A stretch of DNA of 64,000 nt. Source: Vagococcus coleopterorum (GTDB lineage Bacteria; Bacillota; Bacilli; Lactobacillales; Vagococcaceae). Shown piece after piece: positions 48,825-59,327 of this stretch. The first letter of the stretch is position 1; each line of letters begins with the position of its first letter. The notes beneath the pieces were generated by a model. That model made no database searches and was not told the DNA's origin. It saw nothing but the letters and a program-made list of their open reading frames with translations. The stretch spans positions 1,232,001 to 1,296,000 of the forward strand of contig NZ_CP049886.1 of NCBI RefSeq assembly GCF_011303955.1. The letters are read 5' to 3'. Position numbers and translations under genes: made by a program.

Positions 48825-50183
48825 ATGCCAAAATCTTGGAAAATTAATTTATCCGATCGAGAACTGTTTTATTTAAGTTGGCCGATCTTCGTTGAGATCT
48901 TTTTACGTGTTGTTATCAGTAACATTAACGTCTTTATGATTTCTAGTCATTCTGAACCAGCTGTTGCTGCTGTTGGGGCAGCTAACCAATTACTAAACTT
49001 ATCTGTTTACGTTTATGGCTTCATCACAGTCGGCACCCAAATTATCATCGCTCAGTTAATTGGTGCGAAACGTCAATCAGAAATACCAAAAGTCATCACT
49101 ACTGCTCTATTCGGTGCAGTAGGAATTGGTATGCTAATTAGTTTAAGTTTCTTATTATTCCCAACACAGTTATTGCAATTTATGAATCTAGACGCTGATC
49201 TAGTTTCAATCGGTAAAGGTTACATGCAAATTTATGGTGGTAGTTTATTCATCTCTTCAATTACTGCAACTATCGTAGCGGTGCTACGTAGCCACGGTTT
49301 AACGAAACCAGCCCTACTTATTCCAATGACGGCAAGTATCTTAGCTGTCTGCGGTAACTTCGTTGCTCTATATAGCCCCTTCGGTTTACCTTACTTTGGT
49401 GTTAACGGTTTAGCTTGGGCCAGTGTTTTTGGTAATACCATTGGTTTACTAATTGCCAGTCGTCTATTATTCAAATTTGTAAACTTTAATATTTTAAAAA
49501 CCAAAACAAGTTTATTCTCAAAAGATTATATCAAGAGTATCTTAACCCTTGGCTTACCATCATCTGGTGAGGCCTTCTCTTACCAAGCAGCACAAATCGT
49601 TGTGACAATGATTGTGGCAACACTTGGACAAAGCGTACTAGTAGCCAAGTCATACATTACCGCTATTACTCAGTTTGTTTATTTAATTGCTAATTCCCTA
49701 GCACAAGGGAATCAAATTATCATCGGGCGTAAAGTTGGGGCTCGCGATTTAGATGGCGCTTATACTCGTGGTGTTAGAACCATCGTAATTGCTACCCTGA
49801 TTACCTTATTCTTTAGTATCCTAACATTCATCTTTATTGAACCAATCATGAGTATCTTCACAACTAACCCAGAAGTCATCACGATTGCTAAATGGGTCTT
49901 CCTTGTGGATATTATTTTAGAAGCTGCTCGTGCAGTCAATATGGTGATGGTTAATGCTCTTAATGCTTCTGGTGATGTTAAGTTTCCACTATTCGCTAGT
50001 CTAATGGTCCTATGGGTTATTAGCTTACCTTTCTCATACACACTAGCTATTCCAGCTGGCTTAGGTTTAGTCGGTGTTTGGATGGCCTATTCAATTGATG
50101 AAGTCTTACGAAGTTTCTTAATGATTCACCGCTGGCGCTCAGGTGTCTGGCGAACTAAATCAACGATTGTTCAAGAACAATAA
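48825..50183 (+). CDS. MATE family multidrug efflux transporter
   Basis: A 452-residue, 12-helix membrane antiporter of the NorM/DinF-like MATE superfamily, which exports cationic drugs in exchange for Na+ or H+. Two homologous halves are visible, with FVEIFLRVVISNINVFMIS at the start and LPSSGEAFSYQAAQIVVTMI opening the second half. AGGAGG precedes the ATG. It is transcribed alone, away from trxB. Substrate cannot be predicted. Confidence 0.9.
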   Translation: MPKSWKINLSDRELFYLSWPIFVEIFLRVVISNINVFMISSHSEPAVAAVGAANQLLNLSVYVYGFITVGTQIIIAQLIGAKRQSEIPKVITTALFGAVGIGMLISLSFLLFPTQLLQFMNLDADLVSIGKGYMQIYGGSLFISSITATIVAVLRSHGLTKPALLIPMTASILAVCGNFVALYSPFGLPYFGVNGLAWASVFGNTIGLLIASRLLFKFVNFNILKTKTSLFSKDYIKSILTLGLPSSGEAFSYQAAQIVVTMIVATLGQSVLVAKSYITAITQFVYLIANSLAQGNQIIIGRKVGARDLDGAYTRGVRTIVIATLITLFFSILTFIFIEPIMSIFTTNPEVITIAKWVFLVDIILEAARAVNMVMVNALNASGDVKFPLFASLMVLWVISLPFSYTLAIPAGLGLVGVWMAYSIDEVLRSFLMIHRWRSGVWRTKSTIVQEQ

Positions 50184-50213
50184 AAAACACTCCCACTTTG
50201 GGAGTGTTTTTTT
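50183..50213 (+). terminator. Bidirectional terminator between the MATE gene and the LRR gene
   Basis: AAAACACTCCC and GGGAGTGTTTT pair around ACTTT, flanked by A- and T-runs. Confidence 0.92.
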
Positions 50214-51687
50214 ATGAAATCTTTTTATACCCAATAATTCCAAAGAATGATGATAAAATTACCAATCCTAAAGTAATTAATAATGATTGACTAGCCTCAT
50301 TAGTTTGAGGTAATGAGTCATCTTTATTTGTGTTCGAATGGTTACTGTGATTATCTTCTTTTGCTTTAGTTTCACCTGGGATTAATGAACTTCCATCTTT
50401 TATATCTGTTGTCGTTTCTAATGGTTTTTCAGTTGATTCCGTTGGCTCTTCTGTTGGCTTTGACGTTTCTTCTTCAATCCAATTAATTGTAACGCGATTT
50501 CTTATAGAGTATCCCGAACAACGACCTTTCCCAATTTCAGTATATTCACCCACAGCTTGATCAAATCCCTTAGGATTGAAAATAAGCGTTGGTTCATCAT
50601 ATTCAGGGAACATTCCAGGCTCCGCATGCTCATATTCATCTTGAGATAATAAAGACGTTGTGAAGACTAAATCAAGTTGAGTCGTTTCTTCAGATAACCC
50701 TTTTGTATCAAATTCTGTTAAATTATCTGTTACCTGAACAGAGTCATTACTTGAAATAAAATTAGCAGCTGTTAAATTAATACCAGAATAAAACTTAAGA
50801 AATTGTGGTATCGGCTCACCTTTTTTCAAATTAATAGTTGTTTCAATCGTTTGGTAATCTGCGTAAACACCATAATAAGATTCGTTTCCATCGTTATTGA
50901 CCTTATTTCTAACTTCCTCCAAAGGACTAAAATCGTTAATATGGTTACCTCCAATATACAAATCAAAGCCTGATGAGTCTCCAGCGGCTTGCTTATTACT
51001 AACAGATTTCTTTAAACCTTCTGCAACTGGACTCAAATCTGCTAAGTTATTATTACTTAAATCTAACATATAGATATTTTCCATTCCAGCTAGCATATTA
51101 AAATCACTAAATGATGTATCTGATAAGTTCAACTCTGTAATGTTTTTAATACCCAACTCTAAGACCGAAAAATCATCAATCTTATTTTGAGCTAAACTCA
51201 ATATTTCTAGGTTTGGAATAATTTTAGCTAAAGTCGAAATATCAGTTATTTTATTATCTCTCAACCTCAACTCTGTTAATTGAGTCAATTCACTTATCGG
51301 TGTTAAGTTAGAAATTAAATTCCATGATGCTGCCAGGCTCTTTAAATTATTGGCATACTGTAAACCTTCTAATGATTCAATTTTATTTTTCTGTTCTTCT
51401 TCATCGTGAATAACATAATCAATCGTAAGATAATTAATCTCACTCAAACTTTCCTTTGTAATCTCATTGACATTATCTAAATTTAATTCTATCCGTATTT
51501 GCTCTTGTAAAGCTTTATCCGGCATCCAACTATCAACGTTTTCTTCATCCTTATTATTTGCATTCTCCAACTGTTCTTGAATTTGAACTACCTTATCACT
51601 CTCGTCACTTGTATAATCAACTGCTTTCACAAGGATTGGTTGAAATAACAACATACTTGCAAATAATAAATAACCATACTTTTTCAT
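50212..51687 (-). CDS. LPXTG-anchored leucine-rich-repeat surface protein (internalin-like)
   Basis: A 491-residue cell-wall protein. Signal peptide at residues 1-22, then SDS22-type LRRs from about 100 to 240 (LTQLTELRLRDNKITDIS, LEILSLAQNKIDDFS, MLDLSNNNLADLSP), an Ig-like adapter region, a Thr/Glu/Pro spacer (SKPTEEPTESTEKP) and a sortase signal LPQTNE near residue 459 followed by a hydrophobic helix and KK. Likely surface adhesion; ligand unknown. AAAGGAG precedes the ATG. Confidence 0.88.
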   Translation of the reverse strand: MKKYGYLLFASMLLFQPILVKAVDYTSDESDKVVQIQEQLENANNKDEENVDSWMPDKALQEQIRIELNLDNVNEITKESLSEINYLTIDYVIHDEEEQKNKIESLEGLQYANNLKSLAASWNLISNLTPISELTQLTELRLRDNKITDISTLAKIIPNLEILSLAQNKIDDFSVLELGIKNITELNLSDTSFSDFNMLAGMENIYMLDLSNNNLADLSPVAEGLKKSVSNKQAAGDSSGFDLYIGGNHINDFSPLEEVRNKVNNDGNESYYGVYADYQTIETTINLKKGEPIPQFLKFYSGINLTAANFISSNDSVQVTDNLTEFDTKGLSEETTQLDLVFTTSLLSQDEYEHAEPGMFPEYDEPTLIFNPKGFDQAVGEYTEIGKGRCSGYSIRNRVTINWIEEETSKPTEEPTESTEKPLETTTDIKDGSSLIPGETKAKEDNHSNHSNTNKDDSLPQTNEASQSLLITLGLVILSSFFGIIGYKKIS

Positions 51688-51811
51688 ATTCTTTCTCCTT
51701 TAAGGTAATCATATATAATTATAAAAAATATAAAATATTTAACCTATATATAACATTAATTATACTCTAATTAAATAATAGTATTTTACTTTATTTTTTT
51801 AAAAAAAATAC

Positions 51812-51853
51812 AAAAAAAATAATCCCTATATAATTAAATATATAGGGATTATC
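51812..51853 (-). terminator. Terminator after the ABC exporter pair
   Basis: ATAATCCCTATAT and ATATAGGGATTAT pair; the minus strand continues with eight T. It starts right after the stop of the second ABC gene. Confidence 0.88.
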
Positions 51854-53635
51854 TTATTCGCCTTTTTGCAGACGGTACATATCGTAGTAAAGACCTTCTT
51901 GTTCAATTAATTGATCGTGATTACCACGTTCAACGATCGAACCTTTGTTTAGTACTAAGATTAATTCAGCATCTTTAATGGTTGATAGACGGTGAGCGAT
52001 GGCTAAAGTCGTACGACCTTCACGCATTCGTTTTAAGCCTTCTTGTATCAGACTCTCAGTTTCCGTGTCAATGTTTGCTGTTGCTTCATCTAAGACTAAA
52101 ATCTTTGGATCGGTAACAATAGTTCTTGCAAATGATAACAATTGACGTTGACCACTAGAATAACTTGCCCCACGTTCAATTACTTTTGAATCATAACCGT
52201 CAGGTAAAGCTTCGATAAATTTATCAGCTTGCACAAACTCTGCGGCAGCTTTAATTTCTTCATCTGTAATCAATTCATTAAACAAACGAATATTACCTTT
52301 AATATCCCCATAGAACATAAAGGCATCTTGTAAAACTAAGCCCATTTTCTGACGTAGCTCTTCCATTGGATAATCACGAATGTTCTTATCATCAATTAAA
52401 ATCTCGCCCTCATAGAACTCATAAAAGCGCATCATGACATTGATAATCGAACTTTTACCGCTACCTGTGTGACCAACTAAAGCCACCGTTTCACCTGGAT
52501 TTGCTACAAAACTAATGTTATTTAAAACATTGTGTTTCCCATCATAAGAAAAGCTAACATTACGAAATTCAATCTTACCTTGTTGAATAACCTCTGATGC
52601 TCCTTCGTTTTGTTGAGGGGCTACTTCTTCATAATCCATAATTTTTAAAATACGACTACCAGCAACCGTTCCGTCTTGGAAGACACTTAAGTAATCCATC
52701 ATAGAAACCATTGGTTGGAAGAATGCTCTAACATAAGAGATGAAGACATAGATTAACCCAACTTCTAATGGTTGATCTAACGAAATGTAACCAAAGTAAC
52801 CTAATACCATCGCAATTGCTAAAGCTACTAACAAGTTAATAATTGGTGCTAGTAACAAAGAATTCGTTTTAATCATTTTAAAACGCGTTTGCAAGTACTC
52901 TTCATTTGTTTTCTCAAACTCTTCTTCTAAACGTTGTTCTTGTCTGAACTGTTGCACAATACTCATTCCCGAAATTGATTCATTTAGCTTCGTATTCAAC
53001 TGACTTAGCTTCTCACGCATACTACGGTATACACGAGAACTAATCTTTTGATAGAACCAAACAACCACTAATAAAATCGGTAAGAAGATTAAAGCCAAGC
53101 TAGCTAATGTGGGACTGATAAAGTACATCGCAATTAAGGCTGTCGTCACACTGAAGAAACCTGTTAAGACTTGTAAAAAAACACCCCAGAAATCAAATAA
53201 TGATTCTGTATCGTTCGTCACACGGGATACGATTGAACCAGCTGGTGTTTGGTCGAAATAACGCATTCCCATAGATTGAACTTTCTTAAACAATAAACTT
53301 CTAATATGTTGGAAGGTTTTTGTTGCTGCTACCGAATAAACATAGGCTTCAATAAACCAGACAATTGCTTTCATTAATGTCCCAGCTACATACAATGCAG
53401 CAAAGAATAGAACAATCGCTGTTGTTGCTGATTCTGGTTTTAAATAATCATCAATCAATACTTGAATGATTTTTGGCATCATAATATTGATAACTGATAA
53501 GACAATTGATAATAAAATTGAAACAATAAACAATTTCTTAAAAGGTTTCGCATAACTTAGCATCCGTTTCACAATCGTCATTTGTTCTTTTAAGGGAATT
53601 GCTTCGGACCATGCATTTTCATTGTTTTCTGCCAT
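51854..53635 (-). CDS. ABC exporter half-transporter, second subunit (YheH/EfrB-like)
   Basis: A 593-residue half-transporter with six membrane helices (residues ~30-320) and a nucleotide-binding domain: Walker A GHTGSGKSS, signature YSSGQRQ (degenerate compared with LSGGQ), Walker B ILVLDEATANID with the catalytic Glu, and H-loop AHRLS. Its ATG overlaps the stop of the partner gene (TAATG), with GGAGG upstream. Together they form a heterodimeric multidrug exporter like EfrAB or YheIH. Confidence 0.9.
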   Translation of the reverse strand: MAENNENAWSEAIPLKEQMTIVKRMLSYAKPFKKLFIVSILLSIVLSVINIMMPKIIQVLIDDYLKPESATTAIVLFFAALYVAGTLMKAIVWFIEAYVYSVAATKTFQHIRSLLFKKVQSMGMRYFDQTPAGSIVSRVTNDTESLFDFWGVFLQVLTGFFSVTTALIAMYFISPTLASLALIFLPILLVVVWFYQKISSRVYRSMREKLSQLNTKLNESISGMSIVQQFRQEQRLEEEFEKTNEEYLQTRFKMIKTNSLLLAPIINLLVALAIAMVLGYFGYISLDQPLEVGLIYVFISYVRAFFQPMVSMMDYLSVFQDGTVAGSRILKIMDYEEVAPQQNEGASEVIQQGKIEFRNVSFSYDGKHNVLNNISFVANPGETVALVGHTGSGKSSIINVMMRFYEFYEGEILIDDKNIRDYPMEELRQKMGLVLQDAFMFYGDIKGNIRLFNELITDEEIKAAAEFVQADKFIEALPDGYDSKVIERGASYSSGQRQLLSFARTIVTDPKILVLDEATANIDTETESLIQEGLKRMREGRTTLAIAHRLSTIKDAELILVLNKGSIVERGNHDQLIEQEGLYYDMYRLQKGE

Positions 53636-55389
53636 TATGCGTCACCTCCTTCAATTTTACTTTCTAGTTTTTGTTGTTCAAACATCTTCGTGTACCACCC
53701 ATTTAAAGCTAATAATTCCTGGTGCGTTCCACGCTCGATAATCTGACCTTCATCTACCACAATAATTTCCTGAGCGTGCATCACACTACTCAAACGGTGA
53801 GCAGAAATAATGGTTGTTTTATTACCACGACTAGCTTTTAGATTACTTAAAATCTTTTCTTCTGTCTTCGCATCAACCGCTGATAAAGCGTCATCTAAGA
53901 TTAATAACTCAGGTTCAACTAAAACAGCACGAGCGATTGATAATCGTTGTTTTTGACCGCCAGAAAGGGAAACGCCACGTTCCCCAACCATTGTGTCATA
54001 ACCTTCAGGCATCCCAATAATATCTTCGTGAACTGCTGTTAATTCAGCGGCTTTAATCACACGTTCTTCTGTTGCTTTAGGAACAGCAAAACGGATGTTA
54101 TCACGAATGGTCATAGAGAATAAGAAATGATCTTGCGGTACATAACCAATCGAGGTTAATAATGAATCAAAAGCATAATCTTTAATATCGTGGTCACCAA
54201 AAGTAATGGCTCCTTGATAGTTATCATACTCACGCATAATCAGTTTTAAGATACTTGTTTTACCCGCACCTGTCTTGCCAACAATCCCTAACGTATGACC
54301 TTCTTTAATCGTGAAATCAATTTGTTTCAAATCAATCTTTTCTTCAGCGGCTTCATATTTAAACTCATCAACTTTAACATGCAAATCACCTTGTGCTTTT
54401 TCACGAATTGGATTTTCTGGTTCGTTGATCACTGATTCTTCATCTAATAATTCTTGGACACGGTCGTAACTGGCACTCCCTTTTTCCAAAACATTAAAGA
54501 GACGACCAATAGCAAACATCGGCCAAATTAACATGGCGATATAATCGATAAATGACACTAATTGTCCAATCGTAATATCCCCGCGCATGATGAACAAACT
54601 ACCAAAAATAATTGTTAGGACATAAGAAATCCCAATGATTAAAGTAATTAACGGATCAAACATTGAATCTAACCACATCACTCGTTTGATTTTCCCGATG
54701 GCAAAATCAATCTTTGAATCAAAATCAGCAATATCTTCTTCTTCTTGTCCGAATGTTTTAATCACTTTAATCCCAGTGATACTCTCTTGGGCTTTTTCAT
54801 TAATACTTGAAAAGGCTGCTTGATCTTCCTTATAGGCTTCATGCATTTTACTTCCTAAACGACGAGAAGTAATTGCTAATAACGGTAATGGTAATAAAGC
54901 AATTAACGTTAAACGCCAATCGACGAATAAAATCATCGCAATAATGGTTACCCCACCATTTACTAAGGAATCCGCAAAGGTTAAGATTCCTGAACCAGCC
55001 ACACCTTCAATCGCCCCCAAATCATTTGTAGCATGGGCCATCAAATCACCTGTCCGGTATTTTTGATAAAACTTGTTGTCCATTTGGGTAAAATGATGGA
55101 ACAAACGGCGACGCATTGTTTTTTCTAGTTTCGCAGCACTTCCCCAAATATTCGTACGCCAAACATAACGCAGTAAATACTGGGCCACACCTACCGCCAC
55201 TAAAATACCGATTCTTGTTAATAAGATACTCATCGTTAAACGACTCGCTCCGATATCATCGATGGTAATCCCGATAATTCGCGGTGAAATAATTTGTAAG
55301 ACTGATACTAAAATTAAACAGGTCACACCAATCACATAAGATTTCTTTTCCTGTTTAAAAAACCAGCCTAGCTTTTTAAATATTCCCAT
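53635..55389 (-). CDS. ABC exporter half-transporter, first subunit (YheI/EfrA-like)
   Basis: A 584-residue half-transporter with six membrane helices and an NBD: Walker A GKTGAGKTS, canonical signature LSGGQKQR, Walker B ILDDALSAVD in which Asp replaces the catalytic Glu, and H-loop SAHRLSS. With the partner's degenerate signature this gives one inactive and one active ATP site, the known design of heterodimeric exporters. Drug range unknown. Confidence 0.9.
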   Translation of the reverse strand: MGIFKKLGWFFKQEKKSYVIGVTCLILVSVLQIISPRIIGITIDDIGASRLTMSILLTRIGILVAVGVAQYLLRYVWRTNIWGSAAKLEKTMRRRLFHHFTQMDNKFYQKYRTGDLMAHATNDLGAIEGVAGSGILTFADSLVNGGVTIIAMILFVDWRLTLIALLPLPLLAITSRRLGSKMHEAYKEDQAAFSSINEKAQESITGIKVIKTFGQEEEDIADFDSKIDFAIGKIKRVMWLDSMFDPLITLIIGISYVLTIIFGSLFIMRGDITIGQLVSFIDYIAMLIWPMFAIGRLFNVLEKGSASYDRVQELLDEESVINEPENPIREKAQGDLHVKVDEFKYEAAEEKIDLKQIDFTIKEGHTLGIVGKTGAGKTSILKLIMREYDNYQGAITFGDHDIKDYAFDSLLTSIGYVPQDHFLFSMTIRDNIRFAVPKATEERVIKAAELTAVHEDIIGMPEGYDTMVGERGVSLSGGQKQRLSIARAVLVEPELLILDDALSAVDAKTEEKILSNLKASRGNKTTIISAHRLSSVMHAQEIIVVDEGQIIERGTHQELLALNGWYTKMFEQQKLESKIEGGDA

Positions 55390-55420
55390 TTTCTTTCTTC
55401 ACTCCTTTATTCCAAAACAT

Positions 55421-55450
55421 AAAAAGAGCAGACAGAATATCTGCCCGCTC
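55421..55450 (-). terminator. Terminator after yneF
   Basis: On the minus strand GAGCGGGCAGA and TCTGCTC pair imperfectly and run into TTTTT, between yneF and the ABC operon. Confidence 0.7.
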
Positions 55451-55477
55451 CCATATCGTACTAAATATAAATTAAGC

Positions 55478-55687
55478 TTATTTTTGCGCTTGGTTTTTCA
55501 TGCTTTGCGCCATTTGACGAATCTTTTTCTCAGATGGTTTTTGTCCCATTTGCATCATCATCATACGTAACATATCCTCATTGATTGGAGGATTCTTTTT
55601 CAAATAAGTTTCCATATATTTACGTGCTAGGAAAAATCCAGCAACTAGTCCTACGATTAGGGCGATAACTACATATAAAATTGTCAT
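55478..55687 (-). CDS. yneF: YneF family (UPF0154) membrane protein
   Basis: A 69-residue protein with one N-terminal membrane helix ([19 protein letters not shown]) and the conserved cytoplasmic part [24 protein letters not shown]0154 is widespread in Firmicutes without an assigned function. The ATG at 55687 has GGAG 8 nt upstream. Confidence 0.92.
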   Translation of the reverse strand: MTILYVVIALIVGLVAGFFLARKYMETYLKKNPPINEDMLRMMMMQMGQKPSEKKIRQMAQSMKNQAQK

Positions 55688-55796
55688 ATCTAACACTCCT
55701 TCCTCTTGTCTAATAGTAACTAGATTAATTGTACTAAAAAATCACGGGGAATAAAAGAATTATTTTAGAAATCTCGTTCTTTTATTTAGCCAATTT

Positions 55797-56684
55797 CTAC
55801 GAATTTGTAATCTCTTCTAAAAGATTTTCGTTGAAGACACCTGATTTCAACATGGCAATCTCATGTTTGTATGGTGCTTTAGCTGTTTTCTTATCCTCAC
55901 CGACATAAGGTGTTTCTAAGATTTTTGGTAAATTAGCTAATTTAGGATGATGAACAACGTTACTTAAGGCTTCAAATCCAATCTCACCAAAACCAATATT
56001 GGCATGGCGGTCTTTATGTGCACCACGAACATTTTTAGAATCATTCACGTGAATCACTTTTAATTTATCTAAGCCGATCACACGATCAAACTCTTCTAAG
56101 ACAGCATCAAAATCATTTAAATCATAACCTGCATCGTGAATATGACAAGTATCTAAAGTCACGGATAATTTATCTTTTAATTTAACGCCAGCGATAATTG
56201 CAGCAATTTCTTCAAATGTGCGACCAATTTCAGTTCCTTTACCAGCCATTGTTTCTAGAGCAATTTGAGGAATTTGATCTTCTGTCAAGACTTCATTTAA
56301 GCCTTTAACAATTTGGGCAATCCCCGCTTCAGCACCAGCACCAACATGAGCACCTGGATGCATGGTGATTTGCGTTGCTCCTAAAGCTTCCGCACGTTGA
56401 ATTTCTTCTCTTAAAAACTGAGTCGCAAAAGGGAAGTTTTCCGGTTTAACCGTATTTCCCAAGTTGATAATGTAGGGTGCGTGAACAACCATATCACTTA
56501 ACCCTTTTTCTTTCATTAACGCTTGTCCCGCTTCGATATTCATTTCTTCAACTGCTTTACGGCGCGTGTTTTGCGGTGCACCTGTATAGATCATAAAGGT
56601 ACTTGCTTCATAACCAGCCGCTTCTTCTGCAGCACCAACTAACATTTTTTTACCACTCATACTAACGTGAGAGCCAATTAACAT
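55797..56684 (-). CDS. nfo: Endonuclease IV (AP endonuclease)
   Basis: Zinc-dependent AP endonuclease for base-excision repair. The 295-residue TIM barrel shows [34 protein letters not shown] and the metal site [21 protein letters not shown] and [11 protein letters not shown]. The start at 56684 has GGAGG 8 nt upstream. It diverges from the PBP gene. Confidence 0.95.
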   Translation of the reverse strand: MLIGSHVSMSGKKMLVGAAEEAAGYEASTFMIYTGAPQNTRRKAVEEMNIEAGQALMKEKGLSDMVVHAPYIINLGNTVKPENFPFATQFLREEIQRAEALGATQITMHPGAHVGAGAEAGIAQIVKGLNEVLTEDQIPQIALETMAGKGTEIGRTFEEIAAIIAGVKLKDKLSVTLDTCHIHDAGYDLNDFDAVLEEFDRVIGLDKLKVIHVNDSKNVRGAHKDRHANIGFGEIGFEALSNVVHHPKLANLPKILETPYVGEDKKTAKAPYKHEIAMLKSGVFNENLLEEITNS

Positions 56685-56810
56685 ATCTATAACCTCCATT
56701 TATTAAAGGATTAACGCCATCCTTCTTTACTTTATAAATTTTACGTTAAACTGCTCGCTTTCACAACCTTGACGCTCATTTAGCTCCTCATTTTGAGCAA
56801 TCTTCTACTT

Positions 56811-56840
56811 ATAGGCAGTTGCCTATTTATTTGGTATAAT
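56811..56840 (+). promoter_or_regulatory. Promoter of the PBP gene with overlapping palindrome
   Basis: An extended -10 (TGGTATAAT, ending at 56840) follows a palindrome ATAGGCA-GT-TGCCTAT (56811-56826) that covers the -35 position. The palindrome may be an operator. Confidence 0.5.
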
Positions 56841-56875
56841 AAAACCAATCTAATTCAACCAGTCGAGGTGAAAGA

Positions 56876-59290
56876 ATGTCATTATTTAAAAAGAAAAAAG
56901 CAACTGATAAAATAACTAAATCTCAAAAGGAACTCAAACTTTCGAAAGAATCCGCAGTTTCTGGCTTCAATATTTTCTTAGGCGTCATGAAATCCTTAGC
57001 AAAAGCTGCTATTATAACTATTTTCTTGTTAGGAACTCTTGGGTTAGGAGTCGGTATGGGATATTTTGCAAACTTAGTCAGTGACACAAAAGTACCTGAT
57101 AAAAAGACCTTACAAAATAAAATCAATGATGTGGAACAAATTTCAACATTAACTTATTCAAATGGTGATAAAATTGCTAATATCAAATCTGACCTTAGTC
57201 GAACAAGTGTGACATCTGAACAGATTTCTCCCCTTGTAAAAAAAGCACTTATTTCGACTGAAGATGAAAACTTCAATGAACATAATGGTGTTGTCCCTAA
57301 AGCAATCTTTCGTGCATTGATTTCTGATGTTTTGGGATCTGGTGGTTCTGGTGGTTCAACCATTACCCAACAATTAGTCAAACAACAAGTCTTAACAAGT
57401 GAAACGTCATATAAACGGAAAGCCAACGAAATTCTACTTGCTTTAAAAACTGAAAAATACTTTGATAAAGATGAAATCATTACTGCCTATCTAAATGTTT
57501 CACCTTTTGGTCGTGATAACACAGGACAAAATATTGCCGGCGTAGAAGAAGCCGCTACAGGAATTTTTGGGGTTCATGCAGATAACTTAACGATTCCTCA
57601 AGCCGCTTTCATTGCTGGCTTACCACAAAGTCCGATTGTTTATAGTCCTTATTTAAATACCGGTGAATTAAAAAATGAAGAAAACTTAGCGCTTGGATTG
57701 AAACGTAAAGATAATGTTCTTTTCAATATGTATAAAGAAGACTTTATTACAAAAGAAGAATATGACGATGCCCTAGCTTATGATTTATCCGCAGACTTTA
57801 AAGATCAAGAGTCAGCAAGTAACGATACAAACGGCTTCTTATATCAATACGTTCAACAAGAAGCTGTTAACTTATTAATGCCTACCTTCTATGAAAAAGA
57901 CGGCTTAACTAAGGATGATATTAAAAAGAATGATGACTTAGCACAAAAATATAATGACGTCGCCTTAAGAGAATTACGCCGAAGCGGTGTTACGATTGAA
58001 ACAACTATCGATAAAGCTGTGTACGATGCCATGCAAGAAGCAGAAAAGAACTCTGCTTGGAAAATTGATGATGGTCGTGGCACTATCCAAAACGGTAGTG
58101 TCATCATGGATAACCAAACAGGACGTGTCATTTCCTTTGTGGGTGGACGCGATTATTCAGAAAATCAAAACAATCATGCCTTTCAAACACGTCGTTCACC
58201 AGGTTCAACCATTAAACCTCTTATAGCCTACGCTCCTGCTATTGATGTTGGTTTAATCGGCAGTGACTCGATGCTTTCAAATAACTCACGTAAATACCGT
58301 GATGGTGATGAACTACGAAACTATAGTGGTGAATCTTCTAAAGGCTTTAAATCTGCTCGTGAAGCTCTTAAAGTCTCTGATAACGTTCCTGTTGTCGAAC
58401 TTTATCAAGAATTATTAAACCATGCAGATCCAGAAGCCTATTTCAAAAAAATGAATATGGTAATGGACTCTAAAGAATTTAAATACGAATCAATTCCTGT
58501 TGGTGGTACAGACTACGGTCCAACGGTCTTCGAACAAACTAACGCCTTTGCAACATTAGCTAACAAAGGACAATATAGTCAAGGCTACGCCATTGAAAAA
58601 ATCACTAAAAATGATGGCACTGTTTTATATCAACACGAAGTAAAACCTGTTCAAGTTTACTCGCCTGCTACTGCTTCTATCATGAACAATATGATGCGTG
58701 ATGTTGTTAATTACGGGACTGGCTTTGACGCTAAAAATTCATTAGCAAACTTAGGTAGCGGCGCTGTTGGTGGTGACTGGGTTGGTAAAACCGGAACCTC
58801 TCAAGAGTTTAAAGATTACTGGTTTATTGCTTCTACTCCTACCATTACAATCAGTTCATGGATGGGATATGATGACAATACGTCTCTATATGCAGATTGG
58901 GATATCCGCAACAAACAACTTTGGGCAGACTTAACAAATGCTGCCTATCAAGCTAATCCTGATTTATTTGGTGTTGGACAACAATTCACTTTAGACCCTA
59001 GCGTTATCCAAACAACTGTTTCAAGTTTTACTGGTCAACTACCAGATGGAACTGTTGATGTACAAGGAAAACAACGCTCTATCCCTGGTAAATCAACCCT
59101 TTCACTTTGGGCTCAAAACGGACCGGGAAACTCTACCTTCCGCTTTGGTATTGGAGGAACTGACGGAGAATATTTAGATGCATGGAATGATGCAGCTAAG
59201 AAACCTGCTAAAAAAGACGATAAGAAAAAAGATACTGCCGACAAAGATAAAGACTCGGATAAAGAAAAAAACGATAAGAAAAAAGATTAA
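56876..59290 (+). CDS. Class A penicillin-binding protein (PBP2A-like transglycosylase/transpeptidase)
   Basis: Bifunctional peptidoglycan synthase of 804 residues. Cytoplasmic Lys-rich N-terminus and one membrane helix (~45-68), a GT51 domain with STEDENFNEHNGV and GGSTITQQLVKQ, and a transpeptidase domain with SPGSTIKPL (SxxK), VSDN (SxN) and GKTGTSQ (KTG). The tail is a Lys/Asp-rich low-complexity stretch. GAGGTG precedes the ATG. In enterococci three class A PBPs exist; it looks closest to PbpZ/PBP2A but that choice is uncertain. Confidence 0.94.
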   Translation: MSLFKKKKATDKITKSQKELKLSKESAVSGFNIFLGVMKSLAKAAIITIFLLGTLGLGVGMGYFANLVSDTKVPDKKTLQNKINDVEQISTLTYSNGDKIANIKSDLSRTSVTSEQISPLVKKALISTEDENFNEHNGVVPKAIFRALISDVLGSGGSGGSTITQQLVKQQVLTSETSYKRKANEILLALKTEKYFDKDEIITAYLNVSPFGRDNTGQNIAGVEEAATGIFGVHADNLTIPQAAFIAGLPQSPIVYSPYLNTGELKNEENLALGLKRKDNVLFNMYKEDFITKEEYDDALAYDLSADFKDQESASNDTNGFLYQYVQQEAVNLLMPTFYEKDGLTKDDIKKNDDLAQKYNDVALRELRRSGVTIETTIDKAVYDAMQEAEKNSAWKIDDGRGTIQNGSVIMDNQTGRVISFVGGRDYSENQNNHAFQTRRSPGSTIKPLIAYAPAIDVGLIGSDSMLSNNSRKYRDGDELRNYSGESSKGFKSAREALKVSDNVPVVELYQELLNHADPEAYFKKMNMVMDSKEFKYESIPVGGTDYGPTVFEQTNAFATLANKGQYSQGYAIEKITKNDGTVLYQHEVKPVQVYSPATASIMNNMMRDVVNYGTGFDAKNSLANLGSGAVGGDWVGKTGTSQEFKDYWFIASTPTITISSWMGYDDNTSLYADWDIRNKQLWADLTNAAYQANPDLFGVGQQFTLDPSVIQTTVSSFTGQLPDGTVDVQGKQRSIPGKSTLSLWAQNGPGNSTFRFGIGGTDGEYLDAWNDAAKKPAKKDDKKKDTADKDKDSDKEKNDKKKD

Positions 59291-59292
59291 AA

Positions 59293-59327
59293 CAAAAAAG
59301 ACTTCGCACAATGCGAAGTCTTTTTTA
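59293..59327 (+). terminator. Bidirectional terminator between the PBP gene and ccpA
   Basis: AAAAAAGACTTCGC and GCGAAGTCTTTTTT pair around ACAAT, symmetrical for both converging genes. Confidence 0.93.
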
